The translations under genes were made by a program, and so were the position numbers. From Novosphingobium sp. SG751A (GTDB lineage: Bacteria > Pseudomonadota > Alphaproteobacteria > Sphingomonadales > Sphingomonadaceae), in the NCBI RefSeq assembly GCF_013149295.1, contig NZ_JABGCB010000002.1:124001-188000 (forward strand): DNA of 64,000 nucleotides, written 5' to 3'. The notes beneath the pieces are model-generated. The model had not been told where the DNA came from and did not search any database. It saw only the letters and a list, made by a program, of their open reading frames with translations. Positions 52,249 through 60,417 of this stretch are shown piece by piece. Numbering within the stretch: position 1 is the first letter of the stretch; each line of letters opens with the position of its first letter.

Positions 52249-55200
52249 ATGGGTTTGGGCACGGCGGCGCTGTTTGCATTGGGCTGGATCGGCCTGCTCT
52301 TTGCGGTGGCCGCGCTGGCCGAGGCCTATGGCGAAAGGCCGCGCGGGCGGCTGCGACTGGCGCAACCGGGGCTAAAACGTCTGCGGCTTGGGGCCTATAC
52401 GCTGGCGCTGGGGGTCTATTGCTCCAGCTGGACCATCTATGGCGCGGTGGGCAGCGTGGTGCGCGAGGGATGGAATTTCCTGCCCATCTATCTCGCGCCG
52501 ATTACTTTGCTGGCGCTGGCGCCGGGCTTTCTGCGCCGCCTTTCGGCCACCTTGCGCGAAACGCAGGCGACCACCCCGTCCGACTTTATCGCCGCGCGTT
52601 TCGGCCATGATGTGGTGGTGGCGCGGCTGGTCACGGTGATCGCGCTGGCGGGCAGCGTACCCTATATGGCGTTGCAATTGCGATCGATCGGTACGGCGAT
52701 GGCGATCATCACCGGCAACGGCGATGCGGTTGTGGCGCCCACGATGCTGGGGGCGGCGGGGCTCTTGGCGCTGTTTGCGATCCTGTTCGGCGCGCGGCGG
52801 TTTGAACGTTCGGGCCGGTCCGAGGGCATGGTCTATGCCATCGCGCTCGAATCGGGGATCAAGCTGCTGGCGTTGTTTCTGGTGGCGGCGCTGGCGGTGG
52901 GCATTGTCATGCATGCCGATGGGCCCAGCGCCGAGCGCGGCGTGGTCCAACTGGCCCGCCATTTCCGCGCCGAGGATATTTCGCTCGAAACTTGGGTGAT
53001 TGCGCTGATTTCGGCCTGCGCGATCCTCGTCTTGCCGCGCCAGTTCTATATGGCGCTGGTCGAGGCGCGCGATGTGGACGATCTGCCGCGCGCGCGCTGG
53101 GGCGTGGTGGCCTATGTGCTGGCGATGGTGCTGCTGATCGTGCCGATTGCATGGGCGGGGATCATCGCGCTGGGGCATGGGGTGGCGCCCGATTTCTATG
53201 TGCTTTACCTGCCGCTGGCCTCGGGCCACGGGTTTATTGCCGCCGCCGCCCTGATCGGCGGGATCAGCGCGGCGGCGGCCATGGTGATTACCGATGCCAC
53301 GGCGCTTTCGGCGATGGTGTCGAATGATCTCATTTTCCCCTCGGTGCTGCGCAGCGGTGCGGGGGCCGAGGCGGGCGTGCTGGGGCGGCGGATGCTGCTG
53401 GTGCGGCGGGCCTCGATCGTCGGGGTGATTGCGCTGGCGCTGACATGGGCCGAACTGGTTTCGCCGCGCCAGACTTTGGCCTCGATCGGGCTGGTGGCCT
53501 TTGCCGCGATGGCGCAATTCACGCCGCATATGATCCTGGCCGTGTTTGGCGGCAACCGCGATGGCATGGCCGCGCGGGCCAGCCTTGGCGCGGGGCTGGT
53601 GCTGTGGCTCTATACGCTGGCGCTGCCGCCGATCCTGCCCGAGGGCTGGCGGGCGTGGCTGGCGGCGGGGCCGCTCGATCCGCTGCGTCTGTTGGGCATC
53701 GGCCATGCCACGCCGCTGGTGCATGGGGTGCTGTGGTCGCTGGGGGTTAATCTGGCGATGTTCCTTGCCGTGTCGGCGCGGCGGGGGGCGGGCAATCCGC
53801 TGCCCTCGCTGATGGGGTGGCAGCGGCAGGTGTCGGATCTGTCGGATCTGAAAGACCTGACCGCCAGCTTCATCGGCCACGAACGTGCAGAGCGCGAATT
53901 TGCCGAGGCGCGGCGCGGCATGGCCATCGACGGGCGCTCGGCCCAGCGCGCGCGCAAGCTGATCGCGGCCGTGGTGGGGGCCAGCAGCGCGCGCGCCCTT
54001 GTGGCCAGCGCCATGGCGGGGGGCACGATGAGCCTTGCCGCCGTGACGCGCCTGCTCGACGAGCGCGGGCAATCGCTGACATTTTCCCGACAATTGCTGG
54101 CCGCGACCTTTGAGAACATCGAGGCAGGCATCAGCGTGGTCGATGGCGAGCAGAAGCTGGTGGCGTGGAACACGCGCTATGAGCAATTGTTCGATTATCC
54201 GGTGGGGCTGCTCTATGTGGGCGCGCCGGTGGCCGATCTGATCCGCCACAATGCGCGACGCGGCGATTTTGGCGCGGGGGCCGATGTCGAACATGAGGTG
54301 GAAAAGCGCCTGCGCCATCTGCGCCGCGCGCAGGAATATACGTTCGAGCGCTATCGTCCTGATGGTCAGGTCATCAAGATGGTGGGCGGGCCGATGCCGG
54401 GCGGGGGCTATGTCACCAGCTTTATCGACATCACCGCCGAGGCGCAGGTGCGCGCGGAATTGAAACGCACGCTGGCGGGGATGGAAACCCGCGTGGCCGA
54501 GCGGACGCATGAATTGTCCGAGGCGAACCAGCGTCTGGCGCAGGCGGATCGGGACAAGACGCGGTTTCTGGCCGCGGCCAGCCATGATCTGTTGCAGCCG
54601 CTGCATGCCGCCCGCCTGTTTACGGCGGCTTTGGCGCGCGATGTGCCCGAGCATTCGCGGGTGTTGGTGGGGCGGGTGGATAATGCGATTGTGGCCGCCG
54701 AGGATCTCCTGCGCGCGCTGCTCGATATTTCCAAGCTGGATGCAGGCGGAGTGCAGGCGCGGCCGGAGCCGCTGCTTTTGGGGCCTTTCCTGAGCGATCT
54801 GGTCGAAAATTTCCGCCCTATGGCGGAACAGAAGGGGCTGGAACTGAGGCTGGCGCGGATGGGTGCGCGGCCCATGGTGCTGCGCACCGATCCGGGGCTG
54901 CTGCGCTCGCTGCTCCAGAATTTCCTTACCAATGCGCTGCGTTATACGCTTGATGGCGGGGTGCTGGTGGGGGCGCGTTGGCGGAATGCGGCGCAGGGTG
55001 AGGAATTGCGCATCGATGTCATCGACACCGGCGTCGGCATCCCGCCGCAGCAGCGCGAGGCGATCTTTGGCGAATTCACCCGCCTTGGCGAGGTCGAGGC
55101 CGAGGGGCTGGGGCTGGGGCTGGCGCTCTCGCGGCGGATCGCGCGCTTGCTGGGCGCGCGGATCGAGGTGGTGTCCAATGTTGGCCGCGGCAGCCGCTTC

Positions 55201-55641
55201 AGCCTGACCCTGCCCGCCGCGCAGGATGCGGTGACGATGAGCCTGCCCATTAGCGCTCCGCCGCCCGGCAGCGTGGCCGCCCATGCGCGCGCGCTCAACG
55301 TGCTGGTGCTCGACAATGACCCGTTGACCGTGGAGGCGACGGCCGCGCTGCTGACCGCTCTGGGCCATCATCCGCACGGCGCCGAGGATGGCGATGCCGC
55401 CCGCGCGATCCTGCGCAAAGGGGAGGTCGATGCCGTATTGGCCGATTATCGGCTGGACACGGACGAGGATGGGTTGAGCGTGGTGGAGAGCCTGCGCGCC
55501 GAGCAGCCGGGCCTGCCTGCGATGCTGATCACAGCCGAGACGAATCCGGTGATTCGCGAGCGGGCTTTGGCGATGGGCGTGGTGATGATGGCCAAGCCTG
55601 CCAATGCCACCGGGATTGAAGGGTTTTTGGCGGGGGTTTAG
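52249..55641 (+). CDS. crbS: Hybrid sensor kinase with sodium/solute symporter domain (CrbS-like)
   Basis: The 1130-residue protein fuses an SSS (PutP-like) transporter domain (about 1-480, 12-13 helices, with YCSSWTIYGAVG and ATTPSDFIAARFG), a linker, a PAS domain (about 615-720, ENIEAGISVVDGEQKLVAWN), a histidine kinase (H779 in AAASHDLLQPLHAARLF, N box LLQNFLTNALRYT, DTGVGIPP, LGLGLALS) and a receiver (D1066 in VLADYRLDTDEDG). This architecture with a convergent LuxR-type regulator and acsA is the CrbS/CrbR acetate switch. AAGGGG precedes ATG 52249. The stop is followed by repeat copy 6. Confidence 0.88.
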   Translation: MGLGTAALFALGWIGLLFAVAALAEAYGERPRGRLRLAQPGLKRLRLGAYTLALGVYCSSWTIYGAVGSVVREGWNFLPIYLAPITLLALAPGFLRRLSATLRETQATTPSDFIAARFGHDVVVARLVTVIALAGSVPYMALQLRSIGTAMAIITGNGDAVVAPTMLGAAGLLALFAILFGARRFERSGRSEGMVYAIALESGIKLLALFLVAALAVGIVMHADGPSAERGVVQLARHFRAEDISLETWVIALISACAILVLPRQFYMALVEARDVDDLPRARWGVVAYVLAMVLLIVPIAWAGIIALGHGVAPDFYVLYLPLASGHGFIAAAALIGGISAAAAMVITDATALSAMVSNDLIFPSVLRSGAGAEAGVLGRRMLLVRRASIVGVIALALTWAELVSPRQTLASIGLVAFAAMAQFTPHMILAVFGGNRDGMAARASLGAGLVLWLYTLALPPILPEGWRAWLAAGPLDPLRLLGIGHATPLVHGVLWSLGVNLAMFLAVSARRGAGNPLPSLMGWQRQVSDLSDLKDLTASFIGHERAEREFAEARRGMAIDGRSAQRARKLIAAVVGASSARALVASAMAGGTMSLAAVTRLLDERGQSLTFSRQLLAATFENIEAGISVVDGEQKLVAWNTRYEQLFDYPVGLLYVGAPVADLIRHNARRGDFGAGADVEHEVEKRLRHLRRAQEYTFERYRPDGQVIKMVGGPMPGGGYVTSFIDITAEAQVRAELKRTLAGMETRVAERTHELSEANQRLAQADRDKTRFLAAASHDLLQPLHAARLFTAALARDVPEHSRVLVGRVDNAIVAAEDLLRALLDISKLDAGGVQARPEPLLLGPFLSDLVENFRPMAEQKGLELRLARMGARPMVLRTDPGLLRSLLQNFLTNALRYTLDGGVLVGARWRNAAQGEELRIDVIDTGVGIPPQQREAIFGEFTRLGEVEAEGLGLGLALSRRIARLLGARIEVVSNVGRGSRFSLTLPAAQDAVTMSLPISAPPPGSVAAHARALNVLVLDNDPLTVEATAALLTALGHHPHGAEDGDAARAILRKGEVDAVLADYRLDTDEDGLSVVESLRAEQPGLPAMLITAETNPVIRERALAMGVVMMAKPANATGIEGFLAGV

Positions 55642-55650
55642 GGTTTAAGG

Positions 55651-55877
55651 GATAGATGCGAGGGACTTGTCCCTCGCGCTCCCGTTACTGTCTGCGTAGC
55701 GCCATGGGTTCGGCAAATGGGTGTTGGACGCGCCGTTTAGAATATGAAAGCCTGCGGCGCGGAAAGATCTGAGTTTGCCGCGCCGCAGGCTTTGCAAACC
55801 CAGACAACGCCAGCTGTCAAATCTCACCCCCATTAACGGGATTGTTAAGGGCCCCCGCCCTTAACCCGCCGGAGGCA
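55651..55877. repeat. Composite intergenic repeat, copy 6
   Basis: Between convergent crbS and crbR genes. Left end GATGCGAGGGACttGTCCCTCGC, then TCCCGTTACTGTCTGCGTAGC, CATGGGTTCGG, the central hairpin with AAAGCCTGCGGCGCGG and GCGCCGCAGGCTTT arms, CCCCATTAACGGGATTG, hairpin TTAAGGGC..GCCCTTAA and right end CCGCCGGAGGCA. It is roughly the reverse complement of copy 4 in module order. Confidence 0.88.
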
Positions 55878-55888
55878 CCTTCTAAACC

Positions 55889-56515
55889 CTACCCCTTCAA
55901 ATCCAGCCCCAAGGACCGCGCCACCAGCGCCGCCTGCGTCCGGTTGCGCACGTCCAGCTTGCGCATGATCGCGGTCATATGAGCCTTTACAGTGGCTTCG
56001 GCGATGCCGAGATTATGGGCGATCTGTTTGTTCAATTGCCCGTCCAGCACGGCCAGCAGCACTTTCAACTGCGTTGGCGTCAGGCCTGCGACCTCGCGGC
56101 GGATGGTGTCGAGCTCGCCATGGGCATCGGGCGCGGCGGGCGCGGCGGCGCCCAGCGTCTGCGCAATCACCGCCTCGATGGCGGACAGGTCGCTGTCTTT
56201 GGACAGGAAGCCGATGGCGCCAAACGCGCGGGCTTCTTGCGGCGCGGCGCTGCCCTCGGCGCTGGAAACGACGAGGATCGGCACATCGGGCTTTTCGGCG
56301 TGGAGCAGCGCGATGCCCGAATAGCCCACCGCGCCCGGCATTTTCAGGTCTAGCGTGATGAGTGCAAGATCGGCCGCATCGGCTGCGGCGCGGGCGGCGG
56401 CGGTCAGTGTTCCGGCCTCGACGATGCGCGCCTGCGGCAGGACCCGGTTGACGGCGAGGCTGAGCGCCTGGCGGAAGAGCGGGTGGTCATCGGCAATAAG
56501 GACGGTCTGGGTCAC
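55889..56515 (-). CDS. crbR: LuxR/NarL-type response regulator (CrbR-like)
   Basis: The 208-residue protein has a receiver at the start (TVLIADDHPLFRQALSLAVN; phosphoacceptor Asp in LITLDLKMPGAVGYSG; SS and K at VVSSAEG and FLSKDS) and a C-terminal LuxR helix-turn-helix near 140-200 (GLTPTQLKVLLAVLDGQLNKQIAHNLGIAEATVKAHMTAIMRKL region). It lies between crbS and acsA, so it is the probable partner of the hybrid kinase and activator of acsA. GTG 56515 fits the family N-terminus; ATG 56602 with AAGGGG upstream would add 29 residues and is a real alternative. Confidence 0.88.
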   Translation of the reverse strand: MTQTVLIADDHPLFRQALSLAVNRVLPQARIVEAGTLTAAARAAADAADLALITLDLKMPGAVGYSGIALLHAEKPDVPILVVSSAEGSAAPQEARAFGAIGFLSKDSDLSAIEAVIAQTLGAAAPAAPDAHGELDTIRREVAGLTPTQLKVLLAVLDGQLNKQIAHNLGIAEATVKAHMTAIMRKLDVRNRTQAALVARSLGLDLKG

Positions 56516-56644
56516 GTGAGGCAGGCTTTCAGGCAATGATGCTGCCGACTCGCCGCCTTGGCCGGGCTGTCGGTTCTGCGCCTTATGATAGACCCGCAGG
56601 CCCATGCGGCAACCCCTTCCGGGCGTTTGCGCGGAGCAAAATGA

Positions 56645-56674
56645 ACGGGCCGTCAACTTTCGTTGGCGGCCCGT
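56645..56674 (-). terminator. Terminator hairpin between acsA and crbR
   Basis: ACGGGCCGTCAAC and GTTGGCGGCCCGT pair over 13 positions (one G-U) around a TTTC loop, 22 bases after the acsA stop. On the minus strand TTCATTTT follows. It suggests that acsA and crbR are separate transcripts. Confidence 0.75.
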
Positions 56675-56695
56675 CTTTAATCACAGCTGTTTTTC

Positions 56696-58645
56696 TTATG
56701 CGTTGGCCAGTTGCGGACGGTTGGCCAGCAGATGATCGACCACCGAGGGGTCGGCCAGCGTGCTGGTGTCGCCCAGACTGCCCACGTCATTTTCCGCGAT
56801 CTTGCGCAGGATGCGGCGCATGATCTTGCCCGAACGGGTCTTGGGCAGGCCGGGGGCGAACTGGATGACGTCCGGCGTGGCGATGGGGCCGATTTCGCGG
56901 CGCACCCATGCGATCAGTTCCTTGCGCAGCGCCTCGTCGGGTTCGACGTCCGCGTTGCAGGTGACATAGGCATAGATGCCCTGACCCTTGATCTCATGGG
57001 GCATGCCGACCACGGCGGCCTCGGCCACATGCTCATGGGCAACCAGCGCGGATTCGATCTCCGCCGTGCCCATGCGGTGGCCCGAGACGTTGATGACGTC
57101 GTCGATGCGGCCGGTGATCCAGTAATAGCCGTCCTCGTCGCGGCGGCAGCCGTCGCCGGTGAAGTAGTAACCGGCAAAGGTGGTGAAATAGGTTTGGAAG
57201 AAGCGATCCGCATCGCCCCACACGCCGCGCATCTGGCCGGGCCACGAGTCGGCGATGACCAGACAGCCGTCGCCGGGGCCTTCCATGATCGTGCCGTCAT
57301 TGTCGAGCAGCAGCGGTTGCACGCCAAAGAACGGGCGCGAGGCCGAGCCGGGCTTCAACGCCGTGGCGCCGGGCAGGGGGGTGATCATCGTGCCGCCCGT
57401 CTCGGTCTGCCACCATGTGTCGACGATGGGGCAGCGGCCTTCGCCCACTACCTTGTGATACCATTCCCACGCCTCGGGGTTGATCGGTTCGCCAACCGAG
57501 CCAAGGACGCGCAGCGACTGGCGGCTGGTCTTTTTTACCCACTCATCGCCTTCGCGCATCAGCGCGCGCAGGGCCGTGGGGGCGCCATAGAAGATCTCGA
57601 CCTGATACTTGTCCACCACCTGCCAGAAGCGCGAAGGATCGGGATAATTGGGCACGCCTTCAAACATCAGCGTGGTGCCGCCGTTGAGCAGAGGGCCATA
57701 GATGAGATAGGAATGGCCCGTCACCCAGCCCACATCCGCCGCGCACCAGTAAATCTGGCCGGGACGATAATCGAAGACATATTGATGTGTGGCCGACACC
57801 CAAACGCTGTATCCGCCGGTGGTGTGCAGCACGCCCTTGGGCTTGCCGGTCGAACCGGAGGTGTAGAGGATGAACAGCGGGTCTTCGGCGTTCATTTCCT
57901 CAGGGCTGTTTTCGGGCGATACGGCGGCGCAGGCGGCATGCCAGTCGATGTCACGCCCCGGCACCATGCCGACATCGGCCCCGGTGCGGGCCAGCACGAT
58001 GACCTTTTCAATGCCCGGCGCCTGAGCGGCGGCAGCATCGACGTTTTTCTTGAGCGGAACCTTCTTGCCCCCGCGCAGACCTTCGTCGGCGGTGATGACG
58101 ATGCGGCTGCCGCAATCCTCGACCCGGCCTGCCAGCGCCTCAGGGCTGAAACCGGCGAACACGATCGAGTGGATCGCACCCACGCGGGCGCAGGCCAGCA
58201 TGGCCACGGCCGCTTCGGGCACCATGGGCAGATAGATCGTCACCCGGTCGCCGCGGGCAACGCCCTGATCCTTCAGGACATTGGCAAAGCGGCAGACCAT
58301 TTCGTGCAGCTCGCGATAGGTGATGCGGCGCTCGGCCTCGTCCGGGCTGTCGGGTTCCCACAGGATGGCAATCTGGTCGCCGCGCGTGGCCAGATGGCGA
58401 TCCAGCGCATTGGCCGAAAGGTTGAGCGTGCCATCCTCGAACCAGCGGATGCCGAAATCGTCCGCGTGATAAGAGGTGTTCTTGACCTTGGTGAACGGCT
58501 TGATCCAGTCGATGCGCTTGGCTTCCTGCGCCCAGAAAGCATCGGGATCGCTCACCGACTGCTGATACATGGCGGTATAACGCGCATCGTCGATCAGGGC
58601 ATTCTCGGCCCATTCGGCGGGGACGGGATAGATGGCTTCGCCCAC
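56696..58645 (-). CDS. acsA: Acetyl-coenzyme A synthetase
   Basis: The 649-residue AMP-forming enzyme activates acetate. Motifs include [22 protein letters not shown] near 270 (P-loop), [16 protein letters not shown] near 312, WWQTETGG near 418, [38 protein letters not shown] near 495-530 and the acetylation-sensitive lysine near 607 in [11 protein letters not shown]. Length and motifs match Acs. Its upstream region, shared with a porin gene, contains palindromes that may bind CrbR or another regulator. Acs in other proteobacteria is controlled by CrbSR, in line with its neighbours. Confidence 0.97.
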   Translation of the reverse strand: MGEAIYPVPAEWAENALIDDARYTAMYQQSVSDPDAFWAQEAKRIDWIKPFTKVKNTSYHADDFGIRWFEDGTLNLSANALDRHLATRGDQIAILWEPDSPDEAERRITYRELHEMVCRFANVLKDQGVARGDRVTIYLPMVPEAAVAMLACARVGAIHSIVFAGFSPEALAGRVEDCGSRIVITADEGLRGGKKVPLKKNVDAAAAQAPGIEKVIVLARTGADVGMVPGRDIDWHAACAAVSPENSPEEMNAEDPLFILYTSGSTGKPKGVLHTTGGYSVWVSATHQYVFDYRPGQIYWCAADVGWVTGHSYLIYGPLLNGGTTLMFEGVPNYPDPSRFWQVVDKYQVEIFYGAPTALRALMREGDEWVKKTSRQSLRVLGSVGEPINPEAWEWYHKVVGEGRCPIVDTWWQTETGGTMITPLPGATALKPGSASRPFFGVQPLLLDNDGTIMEGPGDGCLVIADSWPGQMRGVWGDADRFFQTYFTTFAGYYFTGDGCRRDEDGYYWITGRIDDVINVSGHRMGTAEIESALVAHEHVAEAAVVGMPHEIKGQGIYAYVTCNADVEPDEALRKELIAWVRREIGPIATPDVIQFAPGLPKTRSGKIMRRILRKIAENDVGSLGDTSTLADPSVVDHLLANRPQLANA

Positions 58646-58668
58646 GTTTCAGCACTCCTCTCAAAATT

Positions 58669-58688
58669 CGTTACCGATGGACGTAACG
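58669..58688. promoter_or_regulatory. Inverted repeat upstream of acsA
   Basis: CGTTAC-CGATGGAC-GTAACG is a perfect 6-8-6 palindrome, 24 bases upstream of the acsA ATG. The half-site CGTAACG is repeated near the porin gene at 58808. This suggests a shared regulator for the divergent genes. Confidence 0.5.
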
Positions 58689-58758
58689 TGAGGGAGCCCC
58701 TCGCGCAGCCCATTCTTTGGAACAATACTAGGCCAATATGGTGCAAGTCGTAGCCCTT

Positions 58759-58798
58759 ACCAAGGTCGTACATGCAAGGTCGGGAAATAAACCTTGGT
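58759..58798. promoter_or_regulatory. ACCAAGGT..ACCTTGGT inverted repeat with CAAGGTCG direct repeats
   Basis: ACCAAGGT (58759-58766) and ACCTTGGT (58791-58798) are perfect 8-base inverted arms 24 bases apart. CAAGGTCG also occurs twice in direct orientation (58761 and 58775). The site sits in the middle of the acsA/porin divergent region, about 96-135 bases before the porin ATG, and is a candidate activator site. Confidence 0.45.
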
Positions 58799-58807
58799 CG
58801 GGATGGA

Positions 58808-58825
58808 TCGTAACGGCTGTTACGA
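58808..58825. promoter_or_regulatory. Inverted repeat upstream of the porin gene
   Basis: TCGTAAC-GGCT-GTTACGA is a perfect 7-4-7 palindrome 69 bases before the porin ATG. It shares the CGTAAC half-site with the acsA-proximal repeat at 58669. Confidence 0.5.
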
Positions 58826-58893
58826 GTGATGTTTCCATCACGGATCGGACTGTCCCCCGCAAGAAGGGATGGCCAACAGGATGGAGAGGTTTG

Positions 58894-60366
58894 ATGACGC
58901 TTTTTCGGGGAAAGGCGCGCGCCATGGCGGTGTTGCTGGGCGCGTCGGCGCTGGCGGCGCCGGGGGGCGCGATGGCCAAGGCCGCCCCTGCGCTGAGCGC
59001 GCGTGAGGCGGCCCTGCTCGAACGGCTGGAGAAGCTGGAGGCTGAGGTGAGCCAGTTGCGCGCCGATGCCGCCAGCGCCCGCCAGCAGCAGGGCGAGGCC
59101 GTGCAGGCCGTGGCCACCCAGGCCAACGCCGCCGCACAGATCGCCCAGAGCGCCGCCAAGGAGACCAAGGCCACCGGTGAGCGCGTGGCCGCGGTGGAAA
59201 AGAAGCCGACGCCTGAGGGGATGCGGGTTGGCGCAACGAACATCCGCATCGGCGGCTTCCTGAAATTCAACGCCGATTACAGCCATTTCGACGGCGGCAC
59301 CGTGGCCACCAACACGCTGGGCCGTGATTTCTATCTGCCTCAGGCGATCCCGGTGGTGACGCCCACCAGCCGGTCGAGCACCGACACCGATTTCTCGGCC
59401 AAGCAGACGCGGATCTGGCTCAACCTCGACACGACCGTGGCGGGCCATACGCTGCGCGGCTATCTGGAGACCGATTTCCAGACCACAGCCAGCGCGGCGG
59501 CCAATGTCACGGGCGGGGGCAGCCAGCGCACCACCAATGGCTATACGCTTGCGCTGCGCCGCGCCTTTGTTCAGCTCGACAAATGGACCTTTGGGCAGGA
59601 CTGGACCACGTTCCAGAACACCGCCGTCCTGCCCGAATCGACCGATTTCGTCGGCGCGACCGAAGGCACCGTTTTCGTGCGCCAGCCTTTGGTGCGCTAT
59701 TCCACCCCGCTGTCCAAGGCGGCTACGCTGCATATCTCGGTTGAAAACCCGGAGAGCGCGACGGCCAATGCAGGGTCTGCCGCGCTGGTGGAAAACGGCA
59801 CCGATCATCTGCCTGATTTTGCCGCCCGCCTGAACTATGTGACACGGCGGGGCGAGATCAGCTTTGCCGCGCTGGGCCGTCAGGTGCGCACTGAAACGGC
59901 CGGAGCGGGGATCACCCGCGCGGGCTTTGGCGGATCGGTTGCGGGCAAGATCTTCCTCAATGAAAAGCGCACCAGCGACCTGCGTTTCTCGGCCACCTAT
60001 GGCCAGAACATCGGGCGCTATGTCGGCCTGAACTTTGCCCCCGATGCGGTCTATGTCGCGGCCGGCAACGCTTTGGCTGATGTCCGGGTGTTTGCCGCTT
60101 TGGCCGCTGCACGAATCGCGATCACGCCGACTCTGCGCGTCAATGTCATCGGTTCGATGCAAAGCGCCGACTATGATGGCTCGCTCAGCCCCGCCGCGAT
60201 TGCCGCCTATAACAAGAAGGCGTGGTCGGGCGCGGTCAACCTGTTCTATTCGCCGGTCAAGGCCATCGACCTTGGCATCGAATATCGCCACGGCCAGCGC
60301 GAACTGGTCAATGGCCAGAAGGGCAACATCGACCGGGTCGAATTTGCCGCACGCTATAATTTCTGA
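58894..60366 (+). CDS. DcaP-like outer-membrane porin
   Basis: The 490-residue precursor has a signal peptide (MAVLLGASALAAPGGAMAKA), then an N-terminal coiled coil (about 35-100: LLERLEKLEAEVSQLRADAASARQQQGEA) and a beta-barrel beginning at IRIGGFLKFNADYSHFDGG and ending in VEFAARYNF with the C-terminal Phe expected for BAM. DcaP-like porins carry small dicarboxylic or other organic acids, which fits neighbouring acsA, MFS and prpE genes. GGAGAGG lies before ATG 58894; the longer frame from 58738 would read through the promoter repeats. Confidence 0.88.
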   Translation: MTLFRGKARAMAVLLGASALAAPGGAMAKAAPALSAREAALLERLEKLEAEVSQLRADAASARQQQGEAVQAVATQANAAAQIAQSAAKETKATGERVAAVEKKPTPEGMRVGATNIRIGGFLKFNADYSHFDGGTVATNTLGRDFYLPQAIPVVTPTSRSSTDTDFSAKQTRIWLNLDTTVAGHTLRGYLETDFQTTASAAANVTGGGSQRTTNGYTLALRRAFVQLDKWTFGQDWTTFQNTAVLPESTDFVGATEGTVFVRQPLVRYSTPLSKAATLHISVENPESATANAGSAALVENGTDHLPDFAARLNYVTRRGEISFAALGRQVRTETAGAGITRAGFGGSVAGKIFLNEKRTSDLRFSATYGQNIGRYVGLNFAPDAVYVAAGNALADVRVFAALAAARIAITPTLRVNVIGSMQSADYDGSLSPAAIAAYNKKAWSGAVNLFYSPVKAIDLGIEYRHGQRELVNGQKGNIDRVEFAARYNF

Positions 60367-60377
60367 TCTAATCAAAT

Positions 60378-60407
60378 CATAACGGGTCGAAAACGACCCA
60401 TAACGGG
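60378..60407 (+). other. Hairpin with CATAACGGG direct repeats between porin and MFS genes
   Basis: GGGTCG-AAAA-CGACCC (60384-60399) lies between two copies of CATAACGGG at 60378 and 60399, exactly 21 bases apart. It could limit read-through from the strongly expressed porin gene or be a regulator site. Confidence 0.4.
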
Positions 60408-60417
60408 AGCGCCTGTC

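Noticed and set aside
52372..55377. 1001-codon open frame antisense to the CrbS-like gene
   Set aside because: It is the reverse-complement shadow of a high-GC gene: rich in His, Arg, Gln and Pro without any domain, while the plus-strand frame has complete kinase and receiver motifs.
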